From Verticillium longisporum (taxonomy: Eukaryota > Ascomycota > Sordariomycetes > Glomerellales > Plectosphaerellaceae): a stretch of DNA of 64,000 nt. This document shows positions 20,743 to 31,712 of this stretch, one piece after another (position 1 is the first letter of the stretch; each line of letters begins with the position of its first letter). Both the position numbers and the translations under genes were made by a program. The stretch lies in the NCBI GenBank assembly GCA_019188255.1, contig JAETXT010000007.1:372001-436000 (forward strand). The letters run 5' to 3'. Under the pieces are notes generated by a model. It saw only the letters and a list, made by a program, of their open reading frames with translations, searched no databases and was not told where the DNA came from.

Positions 20743-21918
20743 TCAAATCAACTCCCAGGTAACGGAGCCACGCCCAATACCGAGGTCGTCATAGAGAGTG
20801 ATAAAGATGTCCTCGCTGACATCAACATCTTCGATCGCACAGCCCATGCATTTGTCGCGAACTTTGCCCTCCGCAGTTCTGCCGTTGGCGGAAAGTAGCA
20901 CTCGCCGGTCACAAAGCGGGTTGCCGTTGGAGGGAGCACCCATTTTTTCGTGCGATAGGGCGACGATGCCAGAAGCACCTGTATCGTCGAAGCCACAGGC
21001 GCCAAGGCCAGTAGTATAGTGGGTGATTTCGCCCTCAAATGGGCCGGAGGAGGTATCCTGACGGCGTGTAACGTTGGTTGCGGTCGACGAAAAGGGAGAC
21101 TGTCCAATGCTACGAGGGCTAAGAGTCAGCTCAAATGCAAGGTGATGAATGCGGTTGCCATGGGCCCTCCACCGAAGGACTTTTGATCCATGTGAGTCGA
21201 AGGAGACGAATTGGGTACGATTGGTGGGAGTGCTGTGATGCAATGGCACAGTCGTGTTGCCCATTTCGTTTCGCCCGTACCATGGCAGTGAAGAGAGGAA
21301 CGAGGGCACCCAAGTTCGGAAGCAGAAGAGAAAAAGGCAGGCGAAGAGCCATTAGACTTACATGTTACCCTCGGGAGAAATACGACAGACAACAAACGTC
21401 TCGAAAATGGACATGTTGGACTGGTTGAAGCCGCATCCGATGGCGGTCGCTGTAGACCAAACGAGCTGCGCTACATAGATTCATCATTAATCGTTATGAG
21501 AGAGTAAATCAACGCTGTGCCTACACCAGTGAATGTAAGGGCCAGAGTTCGGGCCAATGACTGCACCAGGGAGATAGTTGACGCGCTCAGCAAGCCAGTC
21601 CACCATGGCGTGGGTCATGGGGTGCGCTGAGGCGTCGTCAGGGGAAGTCGAGGTGTAGTGGGCAATGACCTCGCCCTGGTTTGGGCGCTCAGCTTCGGTT
21701 GCATGGATAACGCTACCAACCTCACCCAGGTAGCTAGCCCAAATGGTGGCAGCATCGGCAAGCTGGACATCCCAGGTAAGGGGACCCAGGCCGTTGAGAC
21801 CTCGCTCAGTATTGGCGAGTGACAGTGCCATCTCTGAGTCCAAAGGAACAGAGAAAGCAGAGGCAATCAGAGCGAAGGCAGGAGCCAGAGTGACGGGTGA
21901 AATGTGGAAGAACATCAT
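20743..21918 (-). CDS. Secreted CAP (SCP/PR-1) - DPBB (barwin/RlpA-like) fusion protein
   Basis: Model complement(join(20743..21109, 21362..21470, 21525..21918)), 289 aa. The ATG at 21918 starts a signal peptide ending near AFSVPL. Residues about 30-165 form a CAP domain: LANTERGLNGLGPLTWD, HATEAERPNQGEVIA, then over intron 1 HWSQLVWSTATAIGCG and FVVCRISPEGN. Intron 2 is long (21110-21361, GTAAGT..CGTAG). The chosen acceptor joins GN to IIGQ, matching the usual CAP ending GN(I/V)(I/V)GQ, which is the main evidence that this is one gene. After an RR site (TRRQD) comes a double-psi beta-barrel: GEITHYTTGLGACGFDD, IVALSHEKMG, LCDRRVLL, KVRDKCMGCAIEDVDVSE and GRGSVTWEL. CAP proteins bind sterols/lipids or act in host interaction; DPBB modules occur in expansin- and barwin-like wall proteins. 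Function of the pair is unknown. Confidence 0.72.
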
Positions 21919-22901
21919 GTAAAGGGACGGAGGGATGAAGAAGAGGACAGGATCGTGAATCTGCGTGCTTGTTGAATGACAATGACGACGAAATTGGAGG
22001 GCTTCCAGCTGGCGGATCAGAATCAAAGAGAGTGGAGTGAATAGGTAGCTGAACACATATGAGGAGGAAAGGAGGAGGTTGTTCAGGGAACGAGGTGTGC
22101 ATTTCAAGATGTGAACAAGGTGTTACCAGACGAGAACTCTTTCCATGAATCCATGCTTGCCTCCATTCATCGTGATACGTGCTCTGCTTCACTTGACACC
22201 GATGAGTTGTAGAAGGAGCAGGTATGACGTTTGACACCTGACAAACGCCTGCCACATCAGAAACCTGGCGAGGGAAGAAGTGTCCTCGTTCGGCAGGAGC
22301 ATAGGACAATGCAGCGTCGATTCTTGTTTGAGTCCTCTGACTTTTCTTCTCTGGTGGTACGTACGAGTGAGACGGATGAAGGATGCGATGGCGAGTACAT
22401 GATCAGCATCACAGAACGCATCCTCAGGCTCAGACTTACACGGGGTACGCGTAAGTCGGTCTCCTTGAATTGTTATGAAAGTCTCAGAAATATTTAGCTT
22501 TACCGACCATGAATAGACACACATAATGGCACTCAAGTTTGGCATCCATTCATCGCAATCACATTCGGCATGCTTATACACTAAGTCCGAGCAGTTCTAG
22601 TTTGCATCGACATTTGCTTTGCCCGGGCAGGTAAGATACCTCTTTGACGATGATTCACCAGAAGGCATCAAACCCAAAACATGAGCTAGCTCGGCCGCAT
22701 CGTGGTCGCAGCTTCCCTTTGAAAATGTAACCAAGCCAAGAGGCAATACTTGCAGCGGAACACATCACCGACCGCAGGCCGTCATAACCGTGTTGCGCAT
22801 GTAAAAGTTGCGACTAAATATATTAAGTGACTTGCGCTCAAGGCAAGTCGGCAAAGAAAGTTTCAAACTCGGCTGAAAATCACGGCACATCTCGCAGCCA
22901 C
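21919..22901. other. Intergenic region upstream of the CAP-DPBB gene
   Basis: The frame of the CAP-DPBB gene remains open for about 60 codons above its ATG but without a better start. No other gene seen. The right end is the 3' flank of the minus-strand oxidoreductase. Confidence 0.5.
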
Positions 22902-23975
22902 CTAGAACTTGACCACCAACTTGGAACCAGAAACCTTCTTCTGTCGGAGTTTGTCCAGTCCGGCCAGAATGTCAGTAAATCCACCTTCGCTGACCGATAC
23001 CGGCACGGGTTTCAGCGTGGCCGTGAGCTCCGGCAGGGCCTTGTAGAAGCGCGCCAACCCGGCTCGGTCGTCGGGGTTGCCCTCAAACTTGGGGCCCACC
23101 GGCGGCAACCACTGAAAGGGCCTGCCCATGAGCGTGTAGGCCATGACCAGTTCAAGCGTGACGCCAGGCACCTTGGACTTTCCATTCGGGAGGAGTATCA
23201 CCACCTTGCCGCCGGCGTTTCTCAAAACCTCGGTGCAAATCTCGGTGGAAGGGCCCTCACCATAGCAGTCGACGGCTTTCTCGACGGCGGGATGGGCTTT
23301 GACGATTTCTTTCGCCACGTTGGGCTTGTTGTAGTCGAAGACTGCGTCGGCGCCGTAGCTCTTGACAAGGTCGGCCGATCGGGATGACGCTGTCGTGATG
23401 ACTTTGTACCCTGCGATTTTGGCGAGCTGGATGTGAAAGAGGCCCGCACTCGTAGAGCCACCGTAAATAAAAATCTCCTTGCCGTTCGGCGCCTGCTGGC
23501 CCTCGTCGGCCCAGGGGATCCCATGCCGGAGGTTGAGGCTCAGCATTGCAGTGATGGCAGAGACGCCGTAGGTCGTGGCATCGGCGTCGCTGACTGTCGA
23601 TGGGACGCGCCAGGCAAGGTCGGCGTCGGTCTTGAGATACTCAGCAAACGCACCGCGATCAGGAAACAGACCGCCGTGCACGGCACCAGCCACACGGTCG
23701 CCGACTTTCCATAGTGCGGTCGCGTTGCTGCCAACCTCTGCAACCTCGCCGGCATAGTCGCAACCAATGACGGAGCCGGGGGGCGATATAACATCGAGGT
23801 GCTTGAAGTCTGTTGGATTCAAGGCCACAGCCTTGACTCTGATGAGGATCTCATTCGCGCCGATGGTGGGCTTCGGAACCTCAATGACGCTGCCTCCGGG
23901 TGCGAAGATCGATTTGTTGAAAGCAAAGTTGAACAGGCGGGTCGCGATGAAGCGATTGGAGACGAGTGCCTTCAT
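22902..23975 (-). CDS. Zinc-free MDR oxidoreductase (quinone reductase / trans-enoyl-reductase-like)
   Basis: Single exon, 357 aa; the ATG at 23975 gives the usual start MKALVSNRF. The N-terminal GroES-like domain shows VKAVALNPTDFKH and IGCDYAGEVAEVG followed by VGDRVAG. The nucleotide-binding Rossmann part has FIYGGSTSAGLFHIQLAKIAG, typical of NADPH-dependent medium-chain reductases such as the fungal trans-enoyl-reductase/toxD-like group, then AVDCYGEG. The Cys/His set for catalytic or structural zinc is absent. Such enzymes reduce activated double bonds; some serve polyketide synthases, but none is encoded here, so substrate is open. It is divergently transcribed from the short-chain dehydrogenase at 25725, separated by 1.75 kb, so co-regulation is possible but unproven. 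Confidence 0.85.
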   Translation of the reverse strand: MKALVSNRFIATRLFNFAFNKSIFAPGGSVIEVPKPTIGANEILIRVKAVALNPTDFKHLDVISPPGSVIGCDYAGEVAEVGSNATALWKVGDRVAGAVHGGLFPDRGAFAEYLKTDADLAWRVPSTVSDADATTYGVSAITAMLSLNLRHGIPWADEGQQAPNGKEIFIYGGSTSAGLFHIQLAKIAGYKVITTASSRSADLVKSYGADAVFDYNKPNVAKEIVKAHPAVEKAVDCYGEGPSTEICTEVLRNAGGKVVILLPNGKSKVPGVTLELVMAYTLMGRPFQWLPPVGPKFEGNPDDRAGLARFYKALPELTATLKPVPVSVSEGGFTDILAGLDKLRQKKVSGSKLVVKF

Positions 23976-25724
23976 GTTGGATGTTATTAGACGTAGATGA
24001 CTTGAGAGTACTCGGTTCACATGTATCGATGTAAACACAATCTGCTACAAGTCTGCTGTCAACGTTCGGTGTGGCCGCTGAGACTCTTTTAAACTTTAGT
24101 CGCCGGACCTCGAGTTGAGCCGAAGGAGTGGACCCCGGGGCGAGTGTCCGAGGTCTGCTCCCGGCACTTGGGGGCCACCGTTCACGGCATTGCTAAGATA
24201 AAACCAACACACGCGGTCATCAGTCAAAGTTGGGGTTCTAACCAAATTGGGCGCCGTCTTTACGTCTCTCGATCATTTGGAGAGGTCTTTCGGGGAAGGT
24301 ATCCATGTGTGACACGAACAAAGCTTGGCCTCGAAATTGGGACACTCCCCAATGCGCTCGAGGAAGGGATACTTGAGAGGTTTCGTTGCCTGTCCAATCT
24401 GCCTCCGTTGTTTTGTTTTGGTTCAAGTGCGGCAAAATCATCCAGGCCCTTCAGAGGGTTGGCTTTCTCATCGACCTTGACTGAGGTAGTCAACAGCGAC
24501 AGAGGTTGACATACAGGTTTTGCAGTCTCCCAGCGACTCTCATGTTCTTCAGTAAAACCTTGTCTTTCAAGAAAAACAGCCCTTCTTTGCAGGTCAAGAA
24601 TAATTTGGTTAATCACGAGCATTCTTTCACGTACCATGGCACATTGGCTTCCTCTCGATGTTCTCCTATCAATGATCTCACACCCTGATCTGAGCTGACA
24701 AATATTCCATGTCGTGAGCATACTTTACGCGCTTGGGTCTACCCGAGATTGTCTCTACCAAATACCTGAGACAAGGCCCTAGAGACTGCGCCTTAGTCCT
24801 AGACCAGAGACGTGACGAAAGGTGTGCTTCATGAAGATGTGTCTGTTTGTCATAGGATCGACAAGTTTACCCCCCGGCTGCGCACCAAAAAGGGCTTTGG
24901 AGATTGTCGTGATCCTCGCACATCACATCATGGTCTGGCGTCACGTCTGTTGCCTGTTGGGTTTGGTAGACTGGACGATGGCGTGCGGCGGGGTATCCCG
25001 AACGCAGGTGTGTTGGTTACAGATCGGAGAATATTACTGATACTCTGGCGCCAGTCGGGGAGGATTTGTCCATGGAGCAGCCCCCTGATAGCCGCTTATG
25101 TAAAGCCCCCGGTGAGAACCATCCTGATGCACGCCAAAACAAAACGAAAAACATGACTCGCTCCGCACCACCCCGGGTGCGGTGCTGAGTGCGGGTCAAT
25201 GAGAGCGCGCCGGAGGAATTCCTGGAATCGGCGTTACTGATGGCTCTCCAGGGAAGTGCAGTGCCTAAGAGATCGGGAATAGAACACGACTGACAGATGC
25301 ATGGGCGTCAAACCCGGCTACGTCTACCTACCTGCAGTGCGCTACTGACGGGGTTTCCGCCGCATTGACTCAAACAACCGCATGTTGCGATTGAGGTATG
25401 ACAAAGACGATCCAAGTTTCTGCAGTGACACCAGCCTATCCGCACGAGTGCAAAGTGGCATCCGAGGTTGGCTGCCATTGATTGGTGATCACGCATGTCT
25501 TCTCGACCCATCCCTTTGATTCTCCCGATACTTCTTATCCCCGACATTTGAGTAATCTGATGAGAAATGTGGGATGAGCCTCCACATGATGCAAGACGCG
25601 TGGATGTTAAAACGATGAGGGTTTGTGTATATTACGACGACGAAGCTGCGCAAGCTGTCTGAGTCTCTCTGTTCCCATTGTCTACATCCAAACGCCTCGC
25701 ATCAACATCTCGAACGCTACAATC
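23976..25724. other. Divergent intergenic region, no gene seen
   Basis: About 1.75 kb between two divergent oxidoreductase genes. Only short open frames without recognisable features. A duplicated or regulatory structure was not found by eye. Confidence 0.5.
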
Positions 25725-26495
25725 ATGTCTGCCCCCACCACCTTCCTCGTCACTGGCGCGAACCGCGGCCTTGGCAAGGGTTTCACTGCCAAGCTTCTCG
25801 AGAGGTCTGGCGTCACTGTCATTGCAGCGGCGAGGGACCCCGCCAGCGCGTCATCCCTCGAGCAGCTCCCCAAGGGCGAGGGTTCCCGCCTCATCATCGT
25901 CAAGATCGACTCGTCCTCCGACACCGATGCTGCGGCCGCTGTCGAGCAGCTCCAGAGCAAGCACGGCATCACCTCGCTGGACGTCGTGATTGCCAACGCC
26001 GGCATCGCCAAGTCAGGCACCTCGGTCGCGAACACGACGCCCGAGCTCCTGCGGGAGCACATCAACGTCAACGCCGTCGGACCCCTCACCCTCTTCCAGG
26101 CCACGCGGCCGCTCCTCCAGGCCAGCAAGACCGGCAACCCAGTCTTCCTGCCCATCTCGACCATCATCGGCAGCCTCGGCAGCCAGGAGACCCTCGAGAG
26201 CTTCGGCCTGCCACCGGCCCTGAGCCCCTACGGCGCCAGCAAGTCGACTCTCAACTGGCTCATCAAGCGTGTTCACTTTGAGGAGCCCTGGCTCACCTCC
26301 TTCGTCGTCCACCCCGGCCTGGTCCTGACGGATATGGGCAGCGGCGCCTTCGGCCCTGGCGTCGACCCCAAGGCCTTCGGTGCCATTGACGTCGAGACAA
26401 GCATCAATGGTCTCGAGAAGCTGCTCAACTCGGCAACTCGGGAGAGCAGCAGTGGAAAGTTCTTCCAGTATGACGGCGCTCCCCTGCCGTGGTGA
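25725..26495 (+). CDS. Short-chain dehydrogenase/reductase
   Basis: Single exon, 256 aa from the ATG at 25725 (MSAPTTFLVTGANRGLG). Classical SDR marks are in order: cofactor motif TGANRGLGKG (about residues 10-19), AAARDPAS after strand 2 (favouring NADP), NAGIAKSG, the catalytic Ser in STIIGS, and Y-x3-K in SPYGASKSTL, then HPGLVLTDMG. Length is usual for the family. It resembles the ketoreductase group that includes norsolorinic-acid-reductase-like fungal enzymes, but no polyketide cluster is present, so a specific substrate should not be inferred. The codon use is strongly GC-ending like its neighbours. Confidence 0.9.
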   Translation: MSAPTTFLVTGANRGLGKGFTAKLLERSGVTVIAAARDPASASSLEQLPKGEGSRLIIVKIDSSSDTDAAAAVEQLQSKHGITSLDVVIANAGIAKSGTSVANTTPELLREHINVNAVGPLTLFQATRPLLQASKTGNPVFLPISTIIGSLGSQETLESFGLPPALSPYGASKSTLNWLIKRVHFEEPWLTSFVVHPGLVLTDMGSGAFGPGVDPKAFGAIDVETSINGLEKLLNSATRESSSGKFFQYDGAPLPW

Positions 26496-27082
26496 TTGAC
26501 AAGCGCCGAGAGTTGGGCTTGTTTTTAGTTCGAGGTTTTTTTCAATTAGATGAGCAGTAGTCAATGCAACATGGTGATTTAAGCTGAATTGTCTCCCTTG
26601 TCAACATGAATATGATTTGTGATGGAAAATGAAATGAAGCACGGATTTGATATGGAAATGTCTGTTTTGCGCAGGAAGTCTGTTGAACTGTGTTCGACAT
26701 CTGGATCGACCAAGTGCTGAGAGAAGAGGCCCGTGCGTCGGTGTGTTCTCGGTGAATGTCGGGTCCCACCTCACCCGCTAAGCTCCTCCCGCCAGATTTT
26801 CTGACGCGCCTCCCTCCACCAACAGCGGACATCACAGGACCGTGGCCACGAGAATCCACCCATCACTGACGGCGAAAGCAAACAACACACGCCCCAAGTC
26901 TCTTGACGATTCTTCAACTCCCCAGCTGCTTGCCGACCCTGAGGCCGATACCACCACCCTGCCCTGCCACGACAGGACGCGGTCACAAACAGAGTGACGC
27001 GCCTCGATCCGTCGATCCATCTAACCAGTCCATTGCGCGACCGACATGCGATAACCGCGAAGCTACCAATTGATCGCCCAAC
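26496..27082. other. Intergenic / promoter of the Sfh1-like gene
   Basis: AT-rich 3' flank of the dehydrogenase up to about 26660, then GC-rich leader before the ATG at 27083. No gene seen. Confidence 0.5.
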
Positions 27083-28897
27083 ATGACAACAACAAGACAA
27101 AAACCCCAGGCGTTCCAATCGTCGTACGCGCCGCGACTCCGTATCTACAATAATTCCCTCCTCACACCGGCAGTCGCGCCATCGGCACCCACGGGACCCC
27201 TGTCGCGAATGACCAAGCGCGGCACCACCATCATCAACTACGCCGAAGATGGATATGATGAGATTGATGACGACGACGATGATACGAGGCGCCGTCCCAC
27301 GGGACTGCGAAGCTTGAGGAGGGGAGAGGATCTTGCCAACAGGCAAGACGCACCAGAACGAGTCGCCAAGGAGACGCTGGAGCCTGTCGAGGTCCAAGGC
27401 GTATCGCGAGAATGGTTCGCCAAAGGTCGCTTCACACGAAGTGACCAGCAAAACTCGGCCCAAGCTCTCCTACCCTTGACGCTGGTTCCCATACGCATCG
27501 ACGTCGATATACCCGCCTACGTCCCCGCGGCGCCCTGGGCGGCCATTCCGGGCGTCGACACTACGCTCCCGCAGTTCCGACCGCAGGAACTGACGCCTCC
27601 CTTCCGCCTGCGCGACATTTTCATGTGGAACCTTCACGAGGCTGTCATGACGACCGATTACTTTGCGCAGATTCTGGTCCAGGACCTCGATCTTCCAAAT
27701 CGGCAACAGGTGGTGTCGGAAATCAGCAAACAGATTCGCACCCAGCTGGAGGAGTATGCTGGTGTCGCGCTACACCCTCTTTTCCACACCCAGCCAAGTA
27801 ACAATCTGCCTGCCGGGACCCCGAAACCCCTTCTCCTGAACCGAGACGACTCGGCGACCCCCACACCTTTCGCCCGCGCGACGAGCGGTGCCAACACGCC
27901 TCTGCAGAACGGAGGGCTTGCAACACCTTCGTTATTGAAGAATGTCAAGGCCCTGCCTGACGTGACGGCCGCCGCGACCCCCATCACACCGGAATCCGAA
28001 GACTACAACCCGGACGATACCTACCGATGCATCGTCAACCTCAACATCAACCTGTCCTCGACCCTCTACACAGACAAATTTGAGTGGTCCTTGCTCCACC
28101 CGCCCGGAACCGCCGAGGCGTTTGCCAAGCAGACCTGCGCGGATCTGGGACTGGCCGGCGAGTGGGTTGCTGCCATGACGCACGCCATTTACGAGGCCGT
28201 GCTGCGACTCAAGAAGGAAGCCTGCGAGGCTGGCGGCTTGGTCGGCGGCTGGGGAGCGCAGAGCGAGATTGCCAACGACGCCGCCCACGGGGCCGAGGCT
28301 GGCTGGCGATATGACCCTGAAAGCCTGGCCGACGAGTGGGAGCCCAAGATCGAGATTCTCACCAAGGAGGACATTGAGAAGAGGGAAGGTGACCGCGAGC
28401 GGCAAATTCGTCGCCTGCGGCGTGAGACGGCCCGCTTCAGCTCTACGACAGGTCTCGTGGGCGGTATTCCCTTCTCTGGCTTCGGCGGCATCGTCGATGC
28501 GGAAGAGGAGCGCATGGGCAGAGGCGAGCGATCCAAGAAGAAGAAGCGGTTCCGCAGTCTGAGCCCGCTCGGTCGTTCGGGCACGACAGGCGGTCGCGGC
28601 ACGCCTTCTACTGGTGCAGGCTATGGCGGGGGCGGGGGCGGCACGCTGACGGATCAAGAGAGGTTGGCGTGGAAGTGCTATCACTGCCACATGCCAGGAA
28701 CCAGCGTCTGGGCTGTACGAGACGGCCCGACGGCGCCAAGAGTAAGCCTCCCCACACTTTGTAGACGAGAAGCGCGAGGCCGAGCTAACGTTGTTCAGTC
28801 TCTATGCCACAACTGTGGTCTTCTATACGAGCGGGACCGCGTCCTTCCCCGTCAGACTAGGCATCTACACTCATCAGCCAACGCGCGCATGGGATAA
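27083..28897 (+). CDS. Sfh1/SNF5-type chromatin-remodelling subunit with C-terminal zinc finger
   Basis: Model join(27083..28741, 28799..28897), 585 aa. The 57-nt intron (GTAAGC, GCTAAC, TTCAG) has no stop and is a multiple of three, so it reads through in frame if not removed; splicing restores the zinc finger. The N-terminus has QAFQSSYAPRLRIYNNSLLTP and KRGTTIINYAEDGYDE, typical of filamentous-fungal Sfh1. The two SNF5 repeats lie at about residues 175-235 (LRDIFMWNLHEAVMTTDYFA) and 310-385 (RCIVNLNINLSSTLYTDKFEW..AIYEAVLRLKKEA). An acidic/basic region with EKREGDRERQIRRLRRE and KKKKRFRSLSP follows. The C-terminal GATA-like finger (CYHC..LCHNCGLLYERD, about 530-570) spans the intron. It should be a core subunit of RSC or SWI/SNF in the nucleus; Sfh1 rather than Snf5 is my preference. 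Confidence 0.88.
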   Translation: MTTTRQKPQAFQSSYAPRLRIYNNSLLTPAVAPSAPTGPLSRMTKRGTTIINYAEDGYDEIDDDDDDTRRRPTGLRSLRRGEDLANRQDAPERVAKETLEPVEVQGVSREWFAKGRFTRSDQQNSAQALLPLTLVPIRIDVDIPAYVPAAPWAAIPGVDTTLPQFRPQELTPPFRLRDIFMWNLHEAVMTTDYFAQILVQDLDLPNRQQVVSEISKQIRTQLEEYAGVALHPLFHTQPSNNLPAGTPKPLLLNRDDSATPTPFARATSGANTPLQNGGLATPSLLKNVKALPDVTAAATPITPESEDYNPDDTYRCIVNLNINLSSTLYTDKFEWSLLHPPGTAEAFAKQTCADLGLAGEWVAAMTHAIYEAVLRLKKEACEAGGLVGGWGAQSEIANDAAHGAEAGWRYDPESLADEWEPKIEILTKEDIEKREGDRERQIRRLRRETARFSSTTGLVGGIPFSGFGGIVDAEEERMGRGERSKKKKRFRSLSPLGRSGTTGGRGTPSTGAGYGGGGGGTLTDQERLAWKCYHCHMPGTSVWAVRDGPTAPRVSLPTLCRREARGRANVVQSLCHNCGLLYERDRVLPRQTRHLHSSANARMG

Positions 28898-31215
28898 GAC
28901 TGGGCTGACTCAGGCTGCTTGCGGAGAAAGGAGATTTAGAGCTCGAGGTTTTGGTGACGATGGGACGGTTAGTGGTAGTCCAGTCTTGGACAGGCGTTGC
29001 TGGGTATGAAAGCCGGTTGGCTGGAAGGCTATGTTATTGTGATGCCGGGATGCTTCTCTCTCGGCGTCAGGTGGTGGATGAGGTCATCATTGCCTTGGTT
29101 GCCGCGAATGGCAATGACGAGCAATGAGCGCTTCTTGAGGATTGTGTACAGTATTCTTGTCATTGCATACATCTGTGGCTGTAATACACCTACGACATTG
29201 ATGCAAGAAGACGTCGATCCAGCGCGCATTGGGCCGTGCGCACGTATTCGCCCATTGATACACGTCCAAACCTGCGGGGGATATTTCTTAGTCATCCTCC
29301 TTCTACGTCACGTCAACCCACGACCTCCATCTCTGGCCATTTCTGGCTGAGCTTGTCCACCTTCGCAGCTGCTCCTCAACATCACCCACATTCAACCTTG
29401 CCCGGCAGCACGCCGAGGCCACGGGCATTTCATTTGGTCTTTTTCTCGATGCTCCAGGAGTCCCATGCACGTACCGTTACCCCACTGTCACCCCGCCACC
29501 CCCGCGATCCCAGATTGGGACGTGAAATCCTCGGAGCATCACCCATGAACCTCCGCGTCTCGACCCACGCTGACGGCGCCCCAGACTACCTGCGAGATCG
29601 CCAAGCCGGCACGGTAGGCCAAGCTTTTCGCCTGTTTGGCGGCCTGGGAACGAATACCATTCGTCTCGTGCGTGAGGGGAAGCAAAGTCTCGCTGGAGGT
29701 CGTTACGCCCAGATTCAGGCACCATCCAGCTCGTATGGCGTTGATTGGGACTCGCGATCCGCCCCTGTATGGCTCAGCTGGGCTTACGTCTCTGCTGCAC
29801 GATGGATCTCGTGGCTCCCACTCGGCGTCTTCGATAGGGCATTTTCTTTTTTCAGCCGAAAGGCCACAGCCAGGGTGGGTTGTGTGGCCTTGCCAGCTAC
29901 CTGGATGCAGTAGCTGGTTCTGTTTCCAGATTCGACTTCTCGACAAGGTCACCCCGAAAACCCCACAAAGGTTCTCTTTGAGAAGATCAGACGACCGTTC
30001 TGCGCTCATTTCCGACCGCCACGACTCGCCTCGTCGACCATGACAAGACCAATGTCCGAAAGAAGGAGGGGTCGAAACAGCCTTTCCCCGAGTTCCCTCA
30101 CCCCAGCATCACCGTTCCATCAGGAGATGATACGCTGTTTACCTTCCGAGGCTGCTGCTGCCGCCGTGCCTACCGGCGCCCAATCTATCTGGAGAAAATG
30201 AGCGCTTGTTATCACAGGATGCGACGTGGCGCGTGGCCGATCCGGGATGCTCTTCGTCAGATTAATCTGTGGGAGACGACACCAGGAACCGGATCGCCCA
30301 TCTTTGTGCACCTGTTCCGGTACTCGGTATTTTTGCGTGGAGTCTTTTGCGGTACAGGCCTCCCGAAGAACCGACGATCAATCCAGGGGGCAAACATGGC
30401 AGCTGCCGTCGAACACAGAGAGCCATCACTGTTGATTTCGCTCCCGCTCGCAGCACGCTGCGTCAATCGGTAGGCTGTTCCGTCGTAAGATGACAGGGGC
30501 TGGTTTGAAGCATTTGCAGCCCATAGTGTTCTGCAGTAGTTTCTCCGAGTATTGATTGCCAAGGAGAGCGATCGGAGAACGATGCGCCTGGTCGTCCTCG
30601 AGCAACAGTACCACGGGCACCGCCTCCACGCCAAGAACGGGAGCCAAGACGCCAATTGCCCTTGGCATGCGAGCACATCGTGGATCGTTGCTTGGCCATC
30701 TTGGCAAGTCGCCGCATCGTCAACGTCCATGAACACCTTTTGACGATGACATGATCACAACTCCAGGCTCTCGTCCTGAGCAGTTGGTGCCAATTCTCTC
30801 ACGGCGTGACGTTTGTGCGGGGTGCCGCTCGCCTAGGTGGCCGGAATCCGAGCCAGTCAAATCCCGAAAACCTTCTCCTTGTTTGTAACCGGGCACGCCA
30901 GGGAGACTCCGATGATTGATGAGTAGAGCCCACCAGCAAATTAACCGGATGTTGCGATGGGCTCTGAAGACCAAGGACAACCAACCGATACGTCGGAAAG
31001 TCTCAGAGGACAGCCGTGCCCCCAACCCTCGACGAGCCATGGAACGGGTTCGTACGAGCCATACGGCCCCTGCGACCATTCCCCACGAACAAAATGTCAC
31101 ACTCGGTAGAAGCCCTCCGTGTTGATTATGGCTGGCTGCCAAAACGATCCTCGGCAGTATCGGCAACCCCTTTTCCCCAACCTTGTGGACCCCTGCAGTC
31201 GATCCAGCCGCATGA

Positions 31216-31255
31216 CCCCAGTGGACATCGTCAACCCCCAAGCCCAGACCTGGGG
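31216..31255. promoter_or_regulatory. Pair of candidate CreA (carbon catabolite repressor) sites
   Basis: Two matches to SYGGRG (CTGGGG) in opposite orientation: minus strand at 31216-31221 and plus strand at 31250-31255, about 460-500 bp before the cbh1 start. Paired CreA sites are usual in cellulase promoters, but such short matches also arise by chance. Confidence 0.35.
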
Positions 31256-31606
31256 CAGCCACGCGCAAAGCCTGACCACATCTTCGGCTTCTCTCCCATA
31301 GTACGTCGACGCGGCTGCTGGGTCATTAGTTGCCGCTTTCGACACGGTCCTTCAAGGTCCTGCCTGGCACGAGGCTCTCGGGCAGCTGCAGCGACGCGGC
31401 TCGCCACTCCCTTCTGGGCTCATGGAACCTGATCTTCCTGGTCATCGTGAACCGCCGCGACATGTTGCTCTCAGCGGCTCACCTTCGACGGTCCGTGCGC
31501 CGACATCGAGTCCGCTGGTGCGGCCCTCGTTGCCACCACACGGCGCTGGCGGCTCCGAATATCAATTCAGACATGAAACTGGTGCGAAAAGGTTCATGGA
31601 AATCTC

Positions 31607-31613
31607 TATAAAA
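31607..31613 (+). promoter_or_regulatory. TATA box of cbh1
   Basis: TATAAAA 100 bp before the ATG at 31713, followed by a C/T-rich leader with CATCTTCGCC-like sequence, as in strongly induced cellulase promoters. Confidence 0.65.
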
Positions 31614-31712
31614 CCACGGACGATCGCTCGATTATTCAATCTCAGTTCTTCATCCCATTCACAACATCTTCGCCTTTCACTCAGGATCTTCCACTTCAAC
31701 CCGCTCATCACA

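Larger units (their letters stand above)
28898..31712. other. Long intergenic region upstream of cbh1, no gene seen
   Basis: About 2.8 kb. Several open frames of 80-225 codons exist on both strands (for example 29236-29913 plus, 30720-31268 minus), but none has domain motifs, signal peptide or clean splice structure, so I do not call them. The last kilobase is probably the cellobiohydrolase promoter. Confidence 0.5.

Noticed and set aside
20725..20760. GTTCAAATC-like sequence resembling a tRNA T-arm
   Set aside because: It lies at the stop codon of the CAP-DPBB gene and no acceptor, D or anticodon arm can be drawn around it.
21110..21361. A separate DPBB gene starting within the long intron (for example at the MGNTTVPL Met)
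   Set aside because: That start has no signal peptide, and the GN-IIGQ join across the intron matches the CAP family ending; kept only as the alternative model.
25725..26495. Polyketide cluster role for the dehydrogenase and the MDR reductase
   Set aside because: No synthase, regulator or cluster transporter of that type lies nearby; shared family resemblance alone is not enough.
28898..31600. Several open frames of 80-225 codons upstream of cbh1 on both strands
   Set aside because: No domain motifs, no signal peptides, odd composition and mutual overlap on both strands; looks like chance open frames in GC-rich promoter DNA.
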